From contig NZ_JALMDK010000021.1 in the NCBI RefSeq assembly GCF_023094165.1, forward strand, positions 61,967 to 125,966: a DNA stretch of 64,000 bases, given 5' to 3'. The position numbers and the translations under genes are program-made. This document shows positions 25,617 through 36,408 of the stretch, in pieces; positions within the stretch are counted from its first letter, which is position 1, and each line of letters starts with the position of its first letter. The stretch is from Crossiella sp. S99.2 (lineage in GTDB: Bacteria; Actinomycetota; Actinomycetes; Mycobacteriales; Pseudonocardiaceae). The notes beneath the pieces are model-generated. The model had not been told where the DNA came from, searched no databases, and worked only from the letters and a program-made list of their open reading frames with translations.

Positions 25617-26410
25617 GTGAGGGACGCACGATGGATGACTTTGGTCGCTCTGGGTATCGCCGCCGCCGCGCTGGTCGCCTGTGGTTCTCCGGATCGGGTG
25701 GCACAACCGGCCCCGTCGGCGACCTCCGACGCCCCTGATCCGGCCGGTCGGCCGCTGCCGCCGATCCCGCCGCCCAAGCCCGGCGATCCCCAGGTCGTGC
25801 GCAAGGGGCCCGCCGAGGCCGGGAACCGGTTCGCGCTCACCATCGACGACGGGACCTGCAAGGAGTGCGTTGGCGGGTACGTGGCGCTGGCGGAGAAGGG
25901 GCTGCACCTGACCTTCTGTCCCAACGGGCAATACCACGCCAACTGGGAGCCCTTCGCCGAGCGGATCCGCAAGCTGGAGGCGGCCGGGGTCATCCAGCTG
26001 TGCAACCACACCTACAGCCATCCCAACCTGCTGAAACTCTCCGATGAGGAGATCGGCAAGGAGATCGAGCGCAACGAGGCGTGGATCCAGAAGACCTTCG
26101 GGGTCACCGCGCGGCCCTGGCTGCGGCCGCCCTTCGGGAACCGGGACGCGCGGGTGGACCGGGTCGCGGCCAAGCACGGGTACACCCGGATGGTGCTGTG
26201 GAACGGGTCGTTCGGGGACTCCGGGAAGCTGGCGCCGGAGGTGCTCTACGCGGAGGTCGAGAAGTGGCTGCGGCCGGGATCGATCATCCTGGCGCACGCC
26301 AACTTCCCGACCGCGATCCACGAGTTCGACCGGATCCAGGCGCTGATCACCCAGCGCGGGTTGCAACCGGTCACGCTGGACGAGCTGTTCGGCACCTCCC
26401 GGGCCGCCGG

Positions 26411-26414
<4 letters not shown>
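25617..26414 (+). CDS. Lipoprotein polysaccharide deacetylase (NodB domain)
   Basis: A 265-residue exported lipoprotein. The signal peptide ends in a lipobox (LVAC then G, about residues 18-22), followed by a Pro-rich linker. The NodB domain shows TIDDGT, the metal-binding HTYSH and RPPFGN. It likely removes acetyl groups from cell-wall glycan outside the membrane. GTG at 25617; an ATG at 25635 is possible. Its stop codon shares a CTAG palindrome with the convergent UvrA-like gene. Confidence 0.88.
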
Positions 26415-28795
<2,381 letters not shown>

Positions 28796-28820
28796 CGTGT
28801 CTCCATCGGTCACCGGAGGT

Positions 28821-29231
28821 TCAGCGGGCTTGCTGGATGCGGATCATGTTTCCCGCGGGGTCGCGCAGCGCGGCGTCGCGCACGCCGTAGGGCTGGTCGG
28901 TCGGCTCCTGGATGACGTCGGCGTCACCGGCCTGCAGCTGCTCGAAGAGGCCGTCGATGTCCTTGGTGGACAACACGATGCCGCCGTAGGTGCCCTTGGC
29001 CATCATCTCGGCGATGGTGCGGCGCTCCTCCTCGGTGATGCCGGGGTCGGCGCCGGGCGGGTGCAGCACGATGGAGGTGCCGGGCTGGCCGGGCGGGCCG
29101 ACGGTGATCCAGCGCATCCCGTTGTAGCCGACGTCGTTGCGGATCTCGAAGCCGAGGGTGTCGCGGTAGAAGGCGATCGCGGCCTCCGGGTCGTCCTGGG
29201 GCAGGAAGCTCGCGTGAATGCTGATGTCCAT
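28821..29231 (-). CDS. VOC (glyoxalase/bleomycin-resistance) family protein
   Basis: A 136-residue VOC-fold protein with paired beta-alpha-beta-beta-beta units: HASFLPQDDPEAAIAFYRD at the start and DAALRDPAGNMIRI at the end. Enzymatic identity is unknown. ATG at 29231 chosen; GTG at 29240 is in frame. It lies 10 nt downstream of an AraC regulator in the same direction and 25 nt upstream of the UvrA-like gene, so the three may be one unit. Confidence 0.85.
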   Translation of the reverse strand: MDISIHASFLPQDDPEAAIAFYRDTLGFEIRNDVGYNGMRWITVGPPGQPGTSIVLHPPGADPGITEEERRTIAEMMAKGTYGGIVLSTKDIDGLFEQLQAGDADVIQEPTDQPYGVRDAALRDPAGNMIRIQQAR

Positions 29232-29241
29232 GCCGGTCACG

Positions 29242-29736
29242 TTAGGTCGGGTTCACCGACCGCGCTTCTTGATTCCTGACCGGTCGGGTGACCTGCTTGG
29301 CCACGCAGGACGGGATGCCTGCGGTGGCCCTGGTGGCCTCGCGGCGGTAGGCGCTGGGCGGCATGCCGACCAGCTCGGTGAAGCGGGTGCTGAAGGTGCC
29401 CAGCGAGGAGCAGCCGACCGCGAAGCAGACCTCGGTGACGCTGAGGTCGCCCCGGCGCAGCAAGGTCATGGCCCGCTCGATCCGGCGGGTCATCAGGTAG
29501 CTGTACGGCGATTCGCCGTAGGCGCGGCGGAACTCCCGGCTGAGATGCCCGGCGGAGAGGTGCACGCCGCGGGCGAGCGCCGCGACGTCCAGCGGCTGCG
29601 CGTACTCCCGGTCGATCCGGTCCCGGACCCGGCGCAGCAGCTTGAGGTCGCGCAGGCGCTGCGCGTCGGTGGAACCGCTGGTCACCAGCGGATCGTGCCA
29701 CGTCAGGGCGGGTCGGCCCAACAGCGCCGAGGTCAC
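29242..29736 (-). CDS. AraC-family transcriptional regulator
   Basis: A 164-residue regulator consisting mainly of the AraC double HTH: LDVAALARGVHLSAGHLSRE then FRRAYGESPYSYLM, and LSVTEVCFAVGCSSLGTFST then RFTELVGMPPSAYR. There is no sizeable ligand domain. This short form is commonly paired with a VOC gene, as here. GTG at 29736 chosen because the frame further upstream overlaps the cyclase gene and is not protein-like. Confidence 0.85.
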   Translation of the reverse strand: MTSALLGRPALTWHDPLVTSGSTDAQRLRDLKLLRRVRDRIDREYAQPLDVAALARGVHLSAGHLSREFRRAYGESPYSYLMTRRIERAMTLLRRGDLSVTEVCFAVGCSSLGTFSTRFTELVGMPPSAYRREATRATAGIPSCVAKQVTRPVRNQEARSVNPT

Positions 29737-29759
29737 GGGTCGGCTTCGGGCAGTGCGGC

Positions 29760-30407
29760 TCAGTCCGGCAGGACCGCCACCGCGCGCACCGGCAGGGTGG
29801 CCATCCCGGCCACCGGGGCGGGCAGCGCGGTGAACCGGGCGCCGCGGGCGGGCAGCCGGTCCAGGGCGGTGAGGTGTTCCACGATCGGGATGCCCGCGCC
29901 GAGCAGGCCGTGGTGGGCCGGGCGGGCCGGGTCGGTGTTGTCGTCGATGTTGAGCGAGTCGATGCCGACCAGCGCCGGCCCGGCCGCGATGAGCGTGGCG
30001 ACCAGGTCGGCGGTCAGGAACGGGTGCCCAGTGAAGTAGGCCTCGCCGCCCCAGTGCCGGGACCAGCCGGTGTGGATGAGCACCGCGCACCCGGCGAGGT
30101 CGCCCGCGCCGTCAAGCAGATCGGAGCCGATGCCGTCGGTGGCGTCGAGCACCACCGCCGGCACGTCGACCACCCGCTCCAGCGGCAGGTCCGCCAGGTC
30201 GTAACCGTCGGGGTAGAAGTGCGCCGGGGTGTCGAGGTAGGTGCCGGTGTTGCCGACCAGCTCGATCCGGCCGATGGCGAAGCTGACGCCGGGGGCCATC
30301 CGGGCCGCGGTCTCGGCGAAGCTGACCTCGGTGCTGATCCGCGGCGGGGCCATTCCCGGGTAGGTGCGCAGCCCGTCGGTGATCCGGTGGCTGAGGTCAA
30401 TGATCAT
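29760..30407 (-). CDS. Cyclase-family (kynurenine formamidase-like) protein
   Basis: A 215-residue protein of the cyclase/arylformamidase fold. The metal-site motif normally HxGTHxDxPxH reads NTGTYLDTPAH here, so two of the usual histidines are Asn and Tyr, while Asp and the last His remain. FTALPAPVAG near the C-terminus is typical. Metal binding may therefore differ, and hydrolase activity is uncertain. It starts 12 nt after sua5 in the same direction. Confidence 0.82.
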   Translation of the reverse strand: MIIDLSHRITDGLRTYPGMAPPRISTEVSFAETAARMAPGVSFAIGRIELVGNTGTYLDTPAHFYPDGYDLADLPLERVVDVPAVVLDATDGIGSDLLDGAGDLAGCAVLIHTGWSRHWGGEAYFTGHPFLTADLVATLIAAGPALVGIDSLNIDDNTDPARPAHHGLLGAGIPIVEHLTALDRLPARGARFTALPAPVAGMATLPVRAVAVLPD

Positions 30408-30419
30408 CGGGGCCGCCGG

Positions 30420-31070
30420 TCACTGGGCGAGCTGGACGTCGAAGCCCAGCACCTCGGTGATCTCGGCCAGCTTGACCGCGCCCTCGCGCAGCACCAGCGG
30501 GTCCGAGCCGGTCAGGTCGACGATGGTGGAGGGCACCGCGTGCTCGCACGGGCCGCCGTCGAGGTAGATCGGCACCAGCTCGCCGAGCTGGTCCCTGGCC
30601 TGGGCTGCGGTGGTGGCAGGCGAGTGCCCGGAGCGGTTGGCGCTGGAGACGGCCATCGGGCCGACCTCGCGCAGCAGCTCGATGGCCACCGGGTGCAGCG
30701 GCATCCGCAGCATCACCGTGCCCCGGGTGTCACCCAGGTCCCAGGCCAGTGAGGAGGCGTGCGGCAGCACGATGGACAACCCGCCCGGCCAGAACGCCTC
30801 GATCAGCGAGCGGGCCTGGTGCGGCACCGAGAGCACCAGGCCGTCGATGGTGGACCAGCTGCCGACCAGCACCGGGACCGGCATGTCCCGGCCCCGGCCC
30901 TTGGCGTCCAGCAGGCCCTGTACGGCGTTGGCGTCGAAGGCGTCGCAGCCGATGCCGTAGAGGGTGTCGGTCGGCAGGACCACGAGCTGGCCGGCGCGCA
31001 ACGCGCCGGCCGCCGCGGCCAGTCCGGCCACCCGGGACTCCGGCTGGCCGCAGTCGTAGACGGTGCTCAC
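30420..31070 (-). CDS. sua5: L-threonylcarbamoyladenylate synthase (Sua5/TsaC)
   Basis: A 216-residue YrdC-domain protein making threonylcarbamoyl-AMP for the t6A37 modification of ANN-decoding tRNAs. Motifs are VLPTDTLYGIGCDA near residue 31, KGRGRDMPVPVLV and SSANRSG. GTG start at 31070. In related genomes it follows prmC directly; here an acyltransferase gene separates them. Confidence 0.92.
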   Translation of the reverse strand: MSTVYDCGQPESRVAGLAAAAGALRAGQLVVLPTDTLYGIGCDAFDANAVQGLLDAKGRGRDMPVPVLVGSWSTIDGLVLSVPHQARSLIEAFWPGGLSIVLPHASSLAWDLGDTRGTVMLRMPLHPVAIELLREVGPMAVSSANRSGHSPATTAAQARDQLGELVPIYLDGGPCEHAVPSTIVDLTGSDPLVLREGAVKLAEITEVLGFDVQLAQ

Positions 31071-31080
31071 ACCGTGCAGC

Positions 31081-32208
31081 CTACGAGACCGGCGTCAGCG
31101 CCGGACGCGGCTCCTCCACCTTGTCCGCTTCCGCCTCCGTCTTGGCCGGCTGGCGCGGCTTGAGCACCTTGCGGCCCACGTTGATCATCGGCACCTCGAC
31201 CGTGCGGTAGAGCACGCTGGCCAGCACCAGGGCCAGGGCCACCACGCTGAGCGCGAGCGGCCAGCCGCCCAGGCTGGGGAAGAGGAAGTGCAGCGGGGCC
31301 GCGGCGATGGACTGCACCAGGTAGAGGGAGTACGAACGTTCGCCGACGTAGGCCATCGGGCGGACCGAGAGCACCTTGGCCACCGGGCCGGGCGCGATCA
31401 CCGCGGGCAGCAGCAGGGTGACGGCCACCGGGTAGAAGGCCATCAGCCAGATGAACCCCGGCACGCCGGCGACCTGGTTGAGCGCGTCGCCGATCGGCTT
31501 GAGGAAGCTGTGCAGCGTGACGACCGCGATGGCGATGCCCACGCCGACCGCCGGGTGGGTCAGCGGCTGGATCAGCCGGTAGGTGCGCGGATTGTGCATC
31601 AGCATCGCCAGCACGCAGCCGAGCAGGATCGAGACGTAGTGCACCGGCCAGCCGGAGGCGTGCGGGCCGAAGGTGAACGGGGTGGCCACCAGCGCGCCGA
31701 CGATCAGCAGTCCGGTGATGCCCAGGCGGCGGCGCAGCGGCAGCACGCCGAAGGCGAACGCGACCAGCGGCCAGACCAGGTAGAACTTCTGCTCGATGCC
31801 CAGCGACCAGGACTGGCCGAACGGGTTGGAGCCGGCGAACTCGTTGAAGAAGGTCAGGTACAGCGGCATCGCCTCGCCCAGGTGGCTGCTCTGGTAGATG
31901 CCCAGGACCAGGGTGGCCACCGCGAGGAAGGCCAGCACCACGAAGTAGACCGGCAGGATGCGGAAGACCCGGCGCAGGTAGAACGCCTTGAGCGCGACCC
32001 GGCCGGTGCGGGCCTCCTCACGCAGCATCAGCGTGGTGATCAGGTACCCGGAGAGCACGAAGAAGACCTGCACACCGATCCAGCCCTGGAGCCGGTCCGG
32101 ACCGCCGTAGTGGAAGACCACGACCATGACCGCGGCGATGGCGCGCAGTCCGTCCAGGCCGTCGAACCGGCGCATGGCCATGTACCCGGCGTGCGTTAGT
32201 GACTTCAT
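31081..32208 (-). CDS. Acyltransferase 3 (OafA/YrhL-type) membrane protein
   Basis: A 375-residue multi-pass membrane protein. N-terminal RFDGLDGLRAIAAVMVVVFH contains the catalytic-type His, followed by FFVLSGYLIT and YLRRVFRILPVYF, the standard signatures of family 3 acyltransferases that O-acylate surface sugars or lipids. About 10 transmembrane helices. ATG at 32208. Inserted between prmC and sua5, ending 11 nt before sua5. Confidence 0.9.
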   Translation of the reverse strand: MKSLTHAGYMAMRRFDGLDGLRAIAAVMVVVFHYGGPDRLQGWIGVQVFFVLSGYLITTLMLREEARTGRVALKAFYLRRVFRILPVYFVVLAFLAVATLVLGIYQSSHLGEAMPLYLTFFNEFAGSNPFGQSWSLGIEQKFYLVWPLVAFAFGVLPLRRRLGITGLLIVGALVATPFTFGPHASGWPVHYVSILLGCVLAMLMHNPRTYRLIQPLTHPAVGVGIAIAVVTLHSFLKPIGDALNQVAGVPGFIWLMAFYPVAVTLLLPAVIAPGPVAKVLSVRPMAYVGERSYSLYLVQSIAAAPLHFLFPSLGGWPLALSVVALALVLASVLYRTVEVPMINVGRKVLKPRQPAKTEAEADKVEEPRPALTPVS

Positions 32209-32346
32209 TCAGCTTGCTCCCCGACGTTGGTGCCTTCGGAGAGCAAGTTGCCCGAACGGGCTACGGAGTTGCAAAAAACGGCGAAAAGTGACGACGATCA
32301 CGACCGGATGCGCGGGTCAACTTAGGCCATTTGGGGCAAACAACCC

Positions 32347-33213
32347 TCAAAGTGTCCTTCGCGCGGTGACAAATCGTGGACGATCGGTGAGGTCCAGGTG
32401 ACCGGTCACCTCGGCCAGCACCCGGCGGGTGGCCAGCAGCGCCACCGCGGATTCGCCCTGGGTGTCGTCGTGTTCCACCGCCAGCGCGCCGCCGGGCTTG
32501 AGCAGCCGGGCCGCGCAGCGCACCACGTGCCGGATCACCGCCAGCCCCTCGTCCGCGGCGAAGACCGCGGCGTGCGGGTCGTGCTCGGCCACCTCCGGCG
32601 GCACCGGGGTGCCCTCCGGCACGTACGGCGGGTTGCACAGCACCAGGTCCACCGCCCCGTCCAGCTCGGCCAGCAGCCCGGGATCGGCCACATCGCCTGC
32701 GTGCAGCCGGACCGGGGTGTCGCCCCGGTCGGCCTGGGCGTCGGCGTTGCGCCGGGCCCAGGTCAGCGCGGCCGGATCGCGTTCCACCGCGTGCACCAGC
32801 GCGTCCGGCCGCTGGTGCGCCACGGCCAGCGCCAGCGCGCCAGAGCCGGTGCACAGGTCCACCACCACCGGCCGCGCCACGCCGGTCAGCGCGTTCAGGC
32901 CCCACTCCAGCAGCAGTTCGGTCTCCGGCCGCGGGGTGAACACCCCCGGCCCCACCGCCAGCTCCAGCGGGCCCAGCCAGGCCTTGCCGAGCAGGTGCTG
33001 CAACGGCACCCGGCTCGCCCGCCGCCGCACCAGCCGGTGGAACGCCTCGATCACCGGCGGGTCCACCAGTGGGATGAGGCCCAGCCTCATCCGCTCCACG
33101 CCGAGCACGTGCGCGGCGAGCAGTTCGGCGTCCACCCGGGGGCTGGCCACCCCGGCCTCGGTCAGGATCCGCTCGGCGTCCATGACCGCGAGACGCAACG
33201 GCTGTCGGTTCAC
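32347..33213 (-). CDS. prmC: Peptide chain release factor N5-glutamine methyltransferase PrmC
   Basis: A 288-residue SAM-dependent methyltransferase that modifies the GGQ glutamine of release factors. SAM motif VVDLCTGSGALALAV and catalytic NPPY (VLCNPPYVPEG) are clear; TPRPETELL is the conserved region before the SAM site. GTG at 33213. It normally follows prfA directly; here an oppositely oriented secreted-protein gene lies between them. Confidence 0.94.
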   Translation of the reverse strand: MNRQPLRLAVMDAERILTEAGVASPRVDAELLAAHVLGVERMRLGLIPLVDPPVIEAFHRLVRRRASRVPLQHLLGKAWLGPLELAVGPGVFTPRPETELLLEWGLNALTGVARPVVVDLCTGSGALALAVAHQRPDALVHAVERDPAALTWARRNADAQADRGDTPVRLHAGDVADPGLLAELDGAVDLVLCNPPYVPEGTPVPPEVAEHDPHAAVFAADEGLAVIRHVVRCAARLLKPGGALAVEHDDTQGESAVALLATRRVLAEVTGHLDLTDRPRFVTARRTL

Positions 33214-33346
33214 AACGCGCGAGGTTACCGACTACCCGGTATCACTCGATTGATCGACGCGTTGCGCCGATCAGCAGTCAGTCCCCCGGAGGACCGCTCA
33301 CTAGCTTCAGCACCGGTTCATTCGTTCCGGGGAGGGGACATCGAAC

Positions 33347-34321
33347 GTGCGTAATTCACTCGCGCTCATCACGATCACCGGGGCCCTGCTGCTGGCTGGT
33401 TCACCCGCCCAGGCCGCGCCCGTCATCACCGACCTGGGCGCGTTGCCCGGGTATCACCTGTCCTGGGCCAACGATATCGGCCCGGACGGCGTGGTCGGGG
33501 CGTCCAGCACGCCCGGCCAGGTCCAGGGGGTGTTCTGGCCCAACGACGGCGTCGCGGTGCAGCTGCGGCCTGCCGCCGCCGGCTGGGCGACCGCCGAGGC
33601 GATCAACAACAGCCGGGTCATCGTCGGCACCTCCGGCGACCAGGCGGTGCGCTGGGCCCATCCCGGCGCCGCGCCGGTCCTGCTGCCCAGCCCGGCGGTC
33701 TACACCAGGACCACCGCGAAATCGATCAACAACAAGGGCCTGATCGCGGGCAACGGCGATCACCCGGAGACCTACCAGACCAGGGCCCTGCGCTGGAGTT
33801 CCGGCCGGGCGCCCAGGGTGCTGCCGCCGCTGCCCGGCCACCAGGAGAGCGAGGTCGGCTCCGCGGGCGCGGTCGGGGAGAACTCCGTCGTGGTCGGCAA
33901 ATCCGACGACGACGCGGTGTTCTGGGACGCCGCCGGGAACGTGCACAAGCTGCCCCAGCTGGCCGGCTGGGCCCGCAGCACGGCGCACGCGATCAACCGG
34001 CACGGGGTGATCGTCGGCTCCTACGACCTGCCCGGTGGCGGGGGCGGGGCGGTGCGCTGGGAACGTGGCCGGGTCACCGTGCTGCCGAACCTGCCCGGCG
34101 CCGACCACAGCGGCGCCTACTCGATCAACGACTCGGGCGTGTCGGTCGGCGCCTCCAGCGGGCGCGCGGTCCGCTGGGACGCCGCGGGCGTGGCGACCGA
34201 GCTGCCCAAGCTGAGTGATCAGCTGCCAGGGCACGCCAAGGCGATCAACGAGCGTGGCCAGGTCACCGGGACGAACAGCCCGCAGTGGCGGCAGGACCAC
34301 GCGGTGCGCTGGACGCCCTGA
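33347..34321 (+). CDS. Secreted HAF-repeat protein
   Basis: A 324-residue exported protein. Signal peptide (LALITITGALLLAGSPAQA, cleavage near residue 23) is followed by about six repeats of 45-50 residues of the type AxxIN..GxIVG.....AVRW..G....LP.LPG (for example AINRHGVIVGS and SINDSGVSVGAS). This is the HAF-repeat pattern, probably a beta-propeller-like surface protein. GTG at 33347. It interrupts the conserved prfA-prmC pair on the opposite strand and ends 10 nt from prfA. Confidence 0.82.
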   Translation: MRNSLALITITGALLLAGSPAQAAPVITDLGALPGYHLSWANDIGPDGVVGASSTPGQVQGVFWPNDGVAVQLRPAAAGWATAEAINNSRVIVGTSGDQAVRWAHPGAAPVLLPSPAVYTRTTAKSINNKGLIAGNGDHPETYQTRALRWSSGRAPRVLPPLPGHQESEVGSAGAVGENSVVVGKSDDDAVFWDAAGNVHKLPQLAGWARSTAHAINRHGVIVGSYDLPGGGGGAVRWERGRVTVLPNLPGADHSGAYSINDSGVSVGASSGRAVRWDAAGVATELPKLSDQLPGHAKAINERGQVTGTNSPQWRQDHAVRWTP

Positions 34322-34331
34322 CCGGTAAGCG

Positions 34332-35411
34332 TCAGGCAGTCGCTCCGGCCGCGGCGAGGCGTTCCGCCTTGTCCGCGGCCGAGAGCGCGTCCAGCACGCC
34401 GGTCAGCTCGCCGTCGAGCACCTGGTCCAGGTTGTATGCCTTGTAGTTGACCCGGTGGTCGGAGATCCGGTTCTCCGGGAAGTTGTAGGTGCGCACCCGC
34501 TCGGAGCGGTCCACCGTGCGGACCTGGCTGCGCCGGTCCGCCGAGGCCTTGCGGGCGGCCTCCTCCTCGGCCAGCGCGACCAGCCGGTTCTGCAGCACGG
34601 CCATCGCGCGGGCCTTGTTCTGCAGCTGGCTGCGCTCGTTCTGGCAGGAGACCACGATGCCGGTGGGCAGGTGGGTGATGCGCACCGCGGAGTCGGTGGT
34701 GTTCACGCTCTGGCCGCCGTGGCCGGAGGAGCGGAAGACGTCCACCCGCAGGTCCTTCTCGTCGATCTCGACCTCGACGTCCTCCTGCTCGGGGTAGACC
34801 AGCACCCCGGCCGCGGAGGTGTGCACGCGGCCCTGGGACTCGGTCACCGGCACCCGCTGCACCCGGTGCACGCCGGCCTCGTACTTCAGCCGGGCCCACA
34901 CCCCGTCCAGCTCGGCCCCGCCCTTGCTCTTGACCACCACGGTGACGTCCTTGAACCCGCCCAGGTCGGACTCCACCGAGTCGAGCACCTCGGTCTTCCA
35001 GCCCTGCCGCTCGGCGAAGCGCAGGTACATCCGCAGCAGGTCCCCGGCGAACAGCGCCGACTCCTCGCCGCCCTCGCCGGACTTGATCTCCATGACCACG
35101 TCCGCGGCGTCGTGCGGGTCCCTGGGCAGCAGCAGCTCGGTGAGCTTGCGCTCCAGCGCCGGGATGGTCTCGGCCAGCGCGGCGGCCTCGGCGGCGAAGG
35201 CCGCGTCCTCACTGGCCAGCTCCAGCGCGGCCTCCCGGTCGGACCGGGCCTGGTCCAGCTCGCGCAGGGTGCGCACCACCGGGGTCAGCTCGGCGTAGCG
35301 GCGGCCCAGCTTGCGCGCCGCGGCCTGGTCGGCGTGCACCGCGGGATCGGCCAGCCGACCCTCCAGCTCGGTGTACTCCACGAGCAGGGTGTCCAGCGAG
35401 GCGGTGTCCAC
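34332..35411 (-). CDS. prfA: Peptide chain release factor 1
   Basis: A 359-residue class I release factor for UAA/UAG. The catalytic GGQ lies in RSSGHGGQSVNTTDSAVRIT. The PxT-type anticodon region falls in the middle (around RVPVTESQGRVHTSAAGVLV). GTG at 35411 (MDTASLDTLL). It lies downstream of rpmE with a hairpin between them. Confidence 0.97.
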   Translation of the reverse strand: MDTASLDTLLVEYTELEGRLADPAVHADQAAARKLGRRYAELTPVVRTLRELDQARSDREAALELASEDAAFAAEAAALAETIPALERKLTELLLPRDPHDAADVVMEIKSGEGGEESALFAGDLLRMYLRFAERQGWKTEVLDSVESDLGGFKDVTVVVKSKGGAELDGVWARLKYEAGVHRVQRVPVTESQGRVHTSAAGVLVYPEQEDVEVEIDEKDLRVDVFRSSGHGGQSVNTTDSAVRITHLPTGIVVSCQNERSQLQNKARAMAVLQNRLVALAEEEAARKASADRRSQVRTVDRSERVRTYNFPENRISDHRVNYKAYNLDQVLDGELTGVLDALSAADKAERLAAAGATA

Positions 35412-35451
35412 GGCGTCCTCTTCCCGGTAAGACCTTCAGGCCGACACGACA

Positions 35452-35482
35452 ACGGCGCCCACCCCAGCGGGATGGGCGCCGT
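35452..35482 (-). terminator. Hairpin between rpmE and prfA
   Basis: Perfect 10-bp inverted repeat (ACGGCGCCCA at 35452-35461, complement at 35473-35482) with an 11-nt loop, 8 nt after the rpmE stop. No long U tract follows. It probably attenuates rather than fully stops read-through from rpmE into prfA. Confidence 0.6.
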
Positions 35483-35490
35483 GAAGTCGG

Positions 35491-35703
35491 CTACTTGTTG
35501 CGCTTGCCGTAGCGGGCCTCGAAGCGCGCCACGCGGCCACCGGTGTCGAGGATCTTCTGCTTGCCCGTGTAGAAGGGGTGGCAGTTGGAGCAGACCTCGA
35601 CCGTGATCTGGCCGGTCTTCTTGGTGCTGTGGGTCTGGAAAGAGTTGCCACAGCCGCAGTTCACCTGGGTGACCACGTAGTCGGGGTGGATACCGCTTCT
35701 CAC
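35491..35703 (-). CDS. rpmE: 50S ribosomal protein L31
   Basis: A 70-residue zinc-containing L31. CGCGNSF and CSNCHPFYTG supply the Cys ligands (C+ form, not the zinc-free paralogue). GTG at 35703. Its usual upstream partner rho is displaced by a 10.8-kb island. The 252-bp spacer upstream must carry its promoter, but I could not identify a convincing one. Confidence 0.95.
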   Translation of the reverse strand: MRSGIHPDYVVTQVNCGCGNSFQTHSTKKTGQITVEVCSNCHPFYTGKQKILDTGGRVARFEARYGKRNK

Positions 35704-35955
35704 CGTCTTGTTCCTTTCTCAGGGGCCGCCGGGTCCCCACGAGCCGTACAACGGGGTGAACCGGAGCCTTATTCCGACCCCTGAGTATGCCAGGTCTTCG
35801 GCGGTGCTCTCGCCGTGGGACCGCTCACCTTCAGAAACCGACCTCCGGGCGCAATGGCCGGACCATCGGGCGCATTGCCAGCGCAGACTGCTGATATCGG
35901 TCACAGGCCGCAGCAAAATCATCACGTGCTGTGTGCGGCGAGCTGGCGAGTACCC

Positions 35956-36327
35956 ATGCTGACCTGGCTGGGCATCCCGCTGCTGGTCATCGGATCGATG
36001 ATCGGCATCGGTGGTCTCGGCCTGCTGGCCTTCGGCTCCCCCACCCAGCTCTACAGCGCGACCTTCGGCGTCGCCGCCGCACTCGGCCTGGTCACCAGCC
36101 GCAACGTGGTCTGGCAGGCCGGCTGGCAGCGGCACGGCCTGCGCTGGCCCTACCTGCTGGCACTGGTGGCCGCCGGGGTCGCCCTGGACGGTCAGGAGCT
36201 GCCTTCCTGGCTCGCGGTCACCCTCGGCGTGCCCTGCCTGCTGCTGCTCGTGCGCACGCTGCGCACATTGCCCACCCTGGACGCCGATGGCGGCTGCGCC
36301 GAGACCAGGGATCTGATCAGCACCTGA
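35956..36327 (+). CDS. Small four-helix membrane protein
   Basis: A 123-residue hydrophobic protein with about four membrane helices (starting MLTWLGIPLLVIGSMIGIGG) and a short polar C-terminus (DADGGCAETRD). ATG at 35956 chosen because the frame upstream (35815 on) is polar and unlike a protein N-terminus. Not recognised as a known family. It lies at the edge of the island on the opposite strand from the other island genes. Confidence 0.65.
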   Translation: MLTWLGIPLLVIGSMIGIGGLGLLAFGSPTQLYSATFGVAAALGLVTSRNVVWQAGWQRHGLRWPYLLALVAAGVALDGQELPSWLAVTLGVPCLLLLVRTLRTLPTLDADGGCAETRDLIST

Positions 36328-36348
36328 TGAGCCCGCTCCCCTGCTGAA

Positions 36349-36395
36349 ACGGAAACGGCGCGTCCCCCGCAGGCCCGGGGACGCGCCGTTTCCGT
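36349..36395. terminator. Very strong bidirectional hairpin
   Basis: Perfect 19-bp inverted repeat (arms 36349-36367 and 36377-36395, beginning ACGGAAACGG) with a 9-nt loop, between the convergent membrane gene and the ketosynthase gene. It marks one end of the natural-product island's minus-strand transcription. Confidence 0.88.
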
Positions 36396-36408
36396 GTGCC
36401 TGAGGGGC

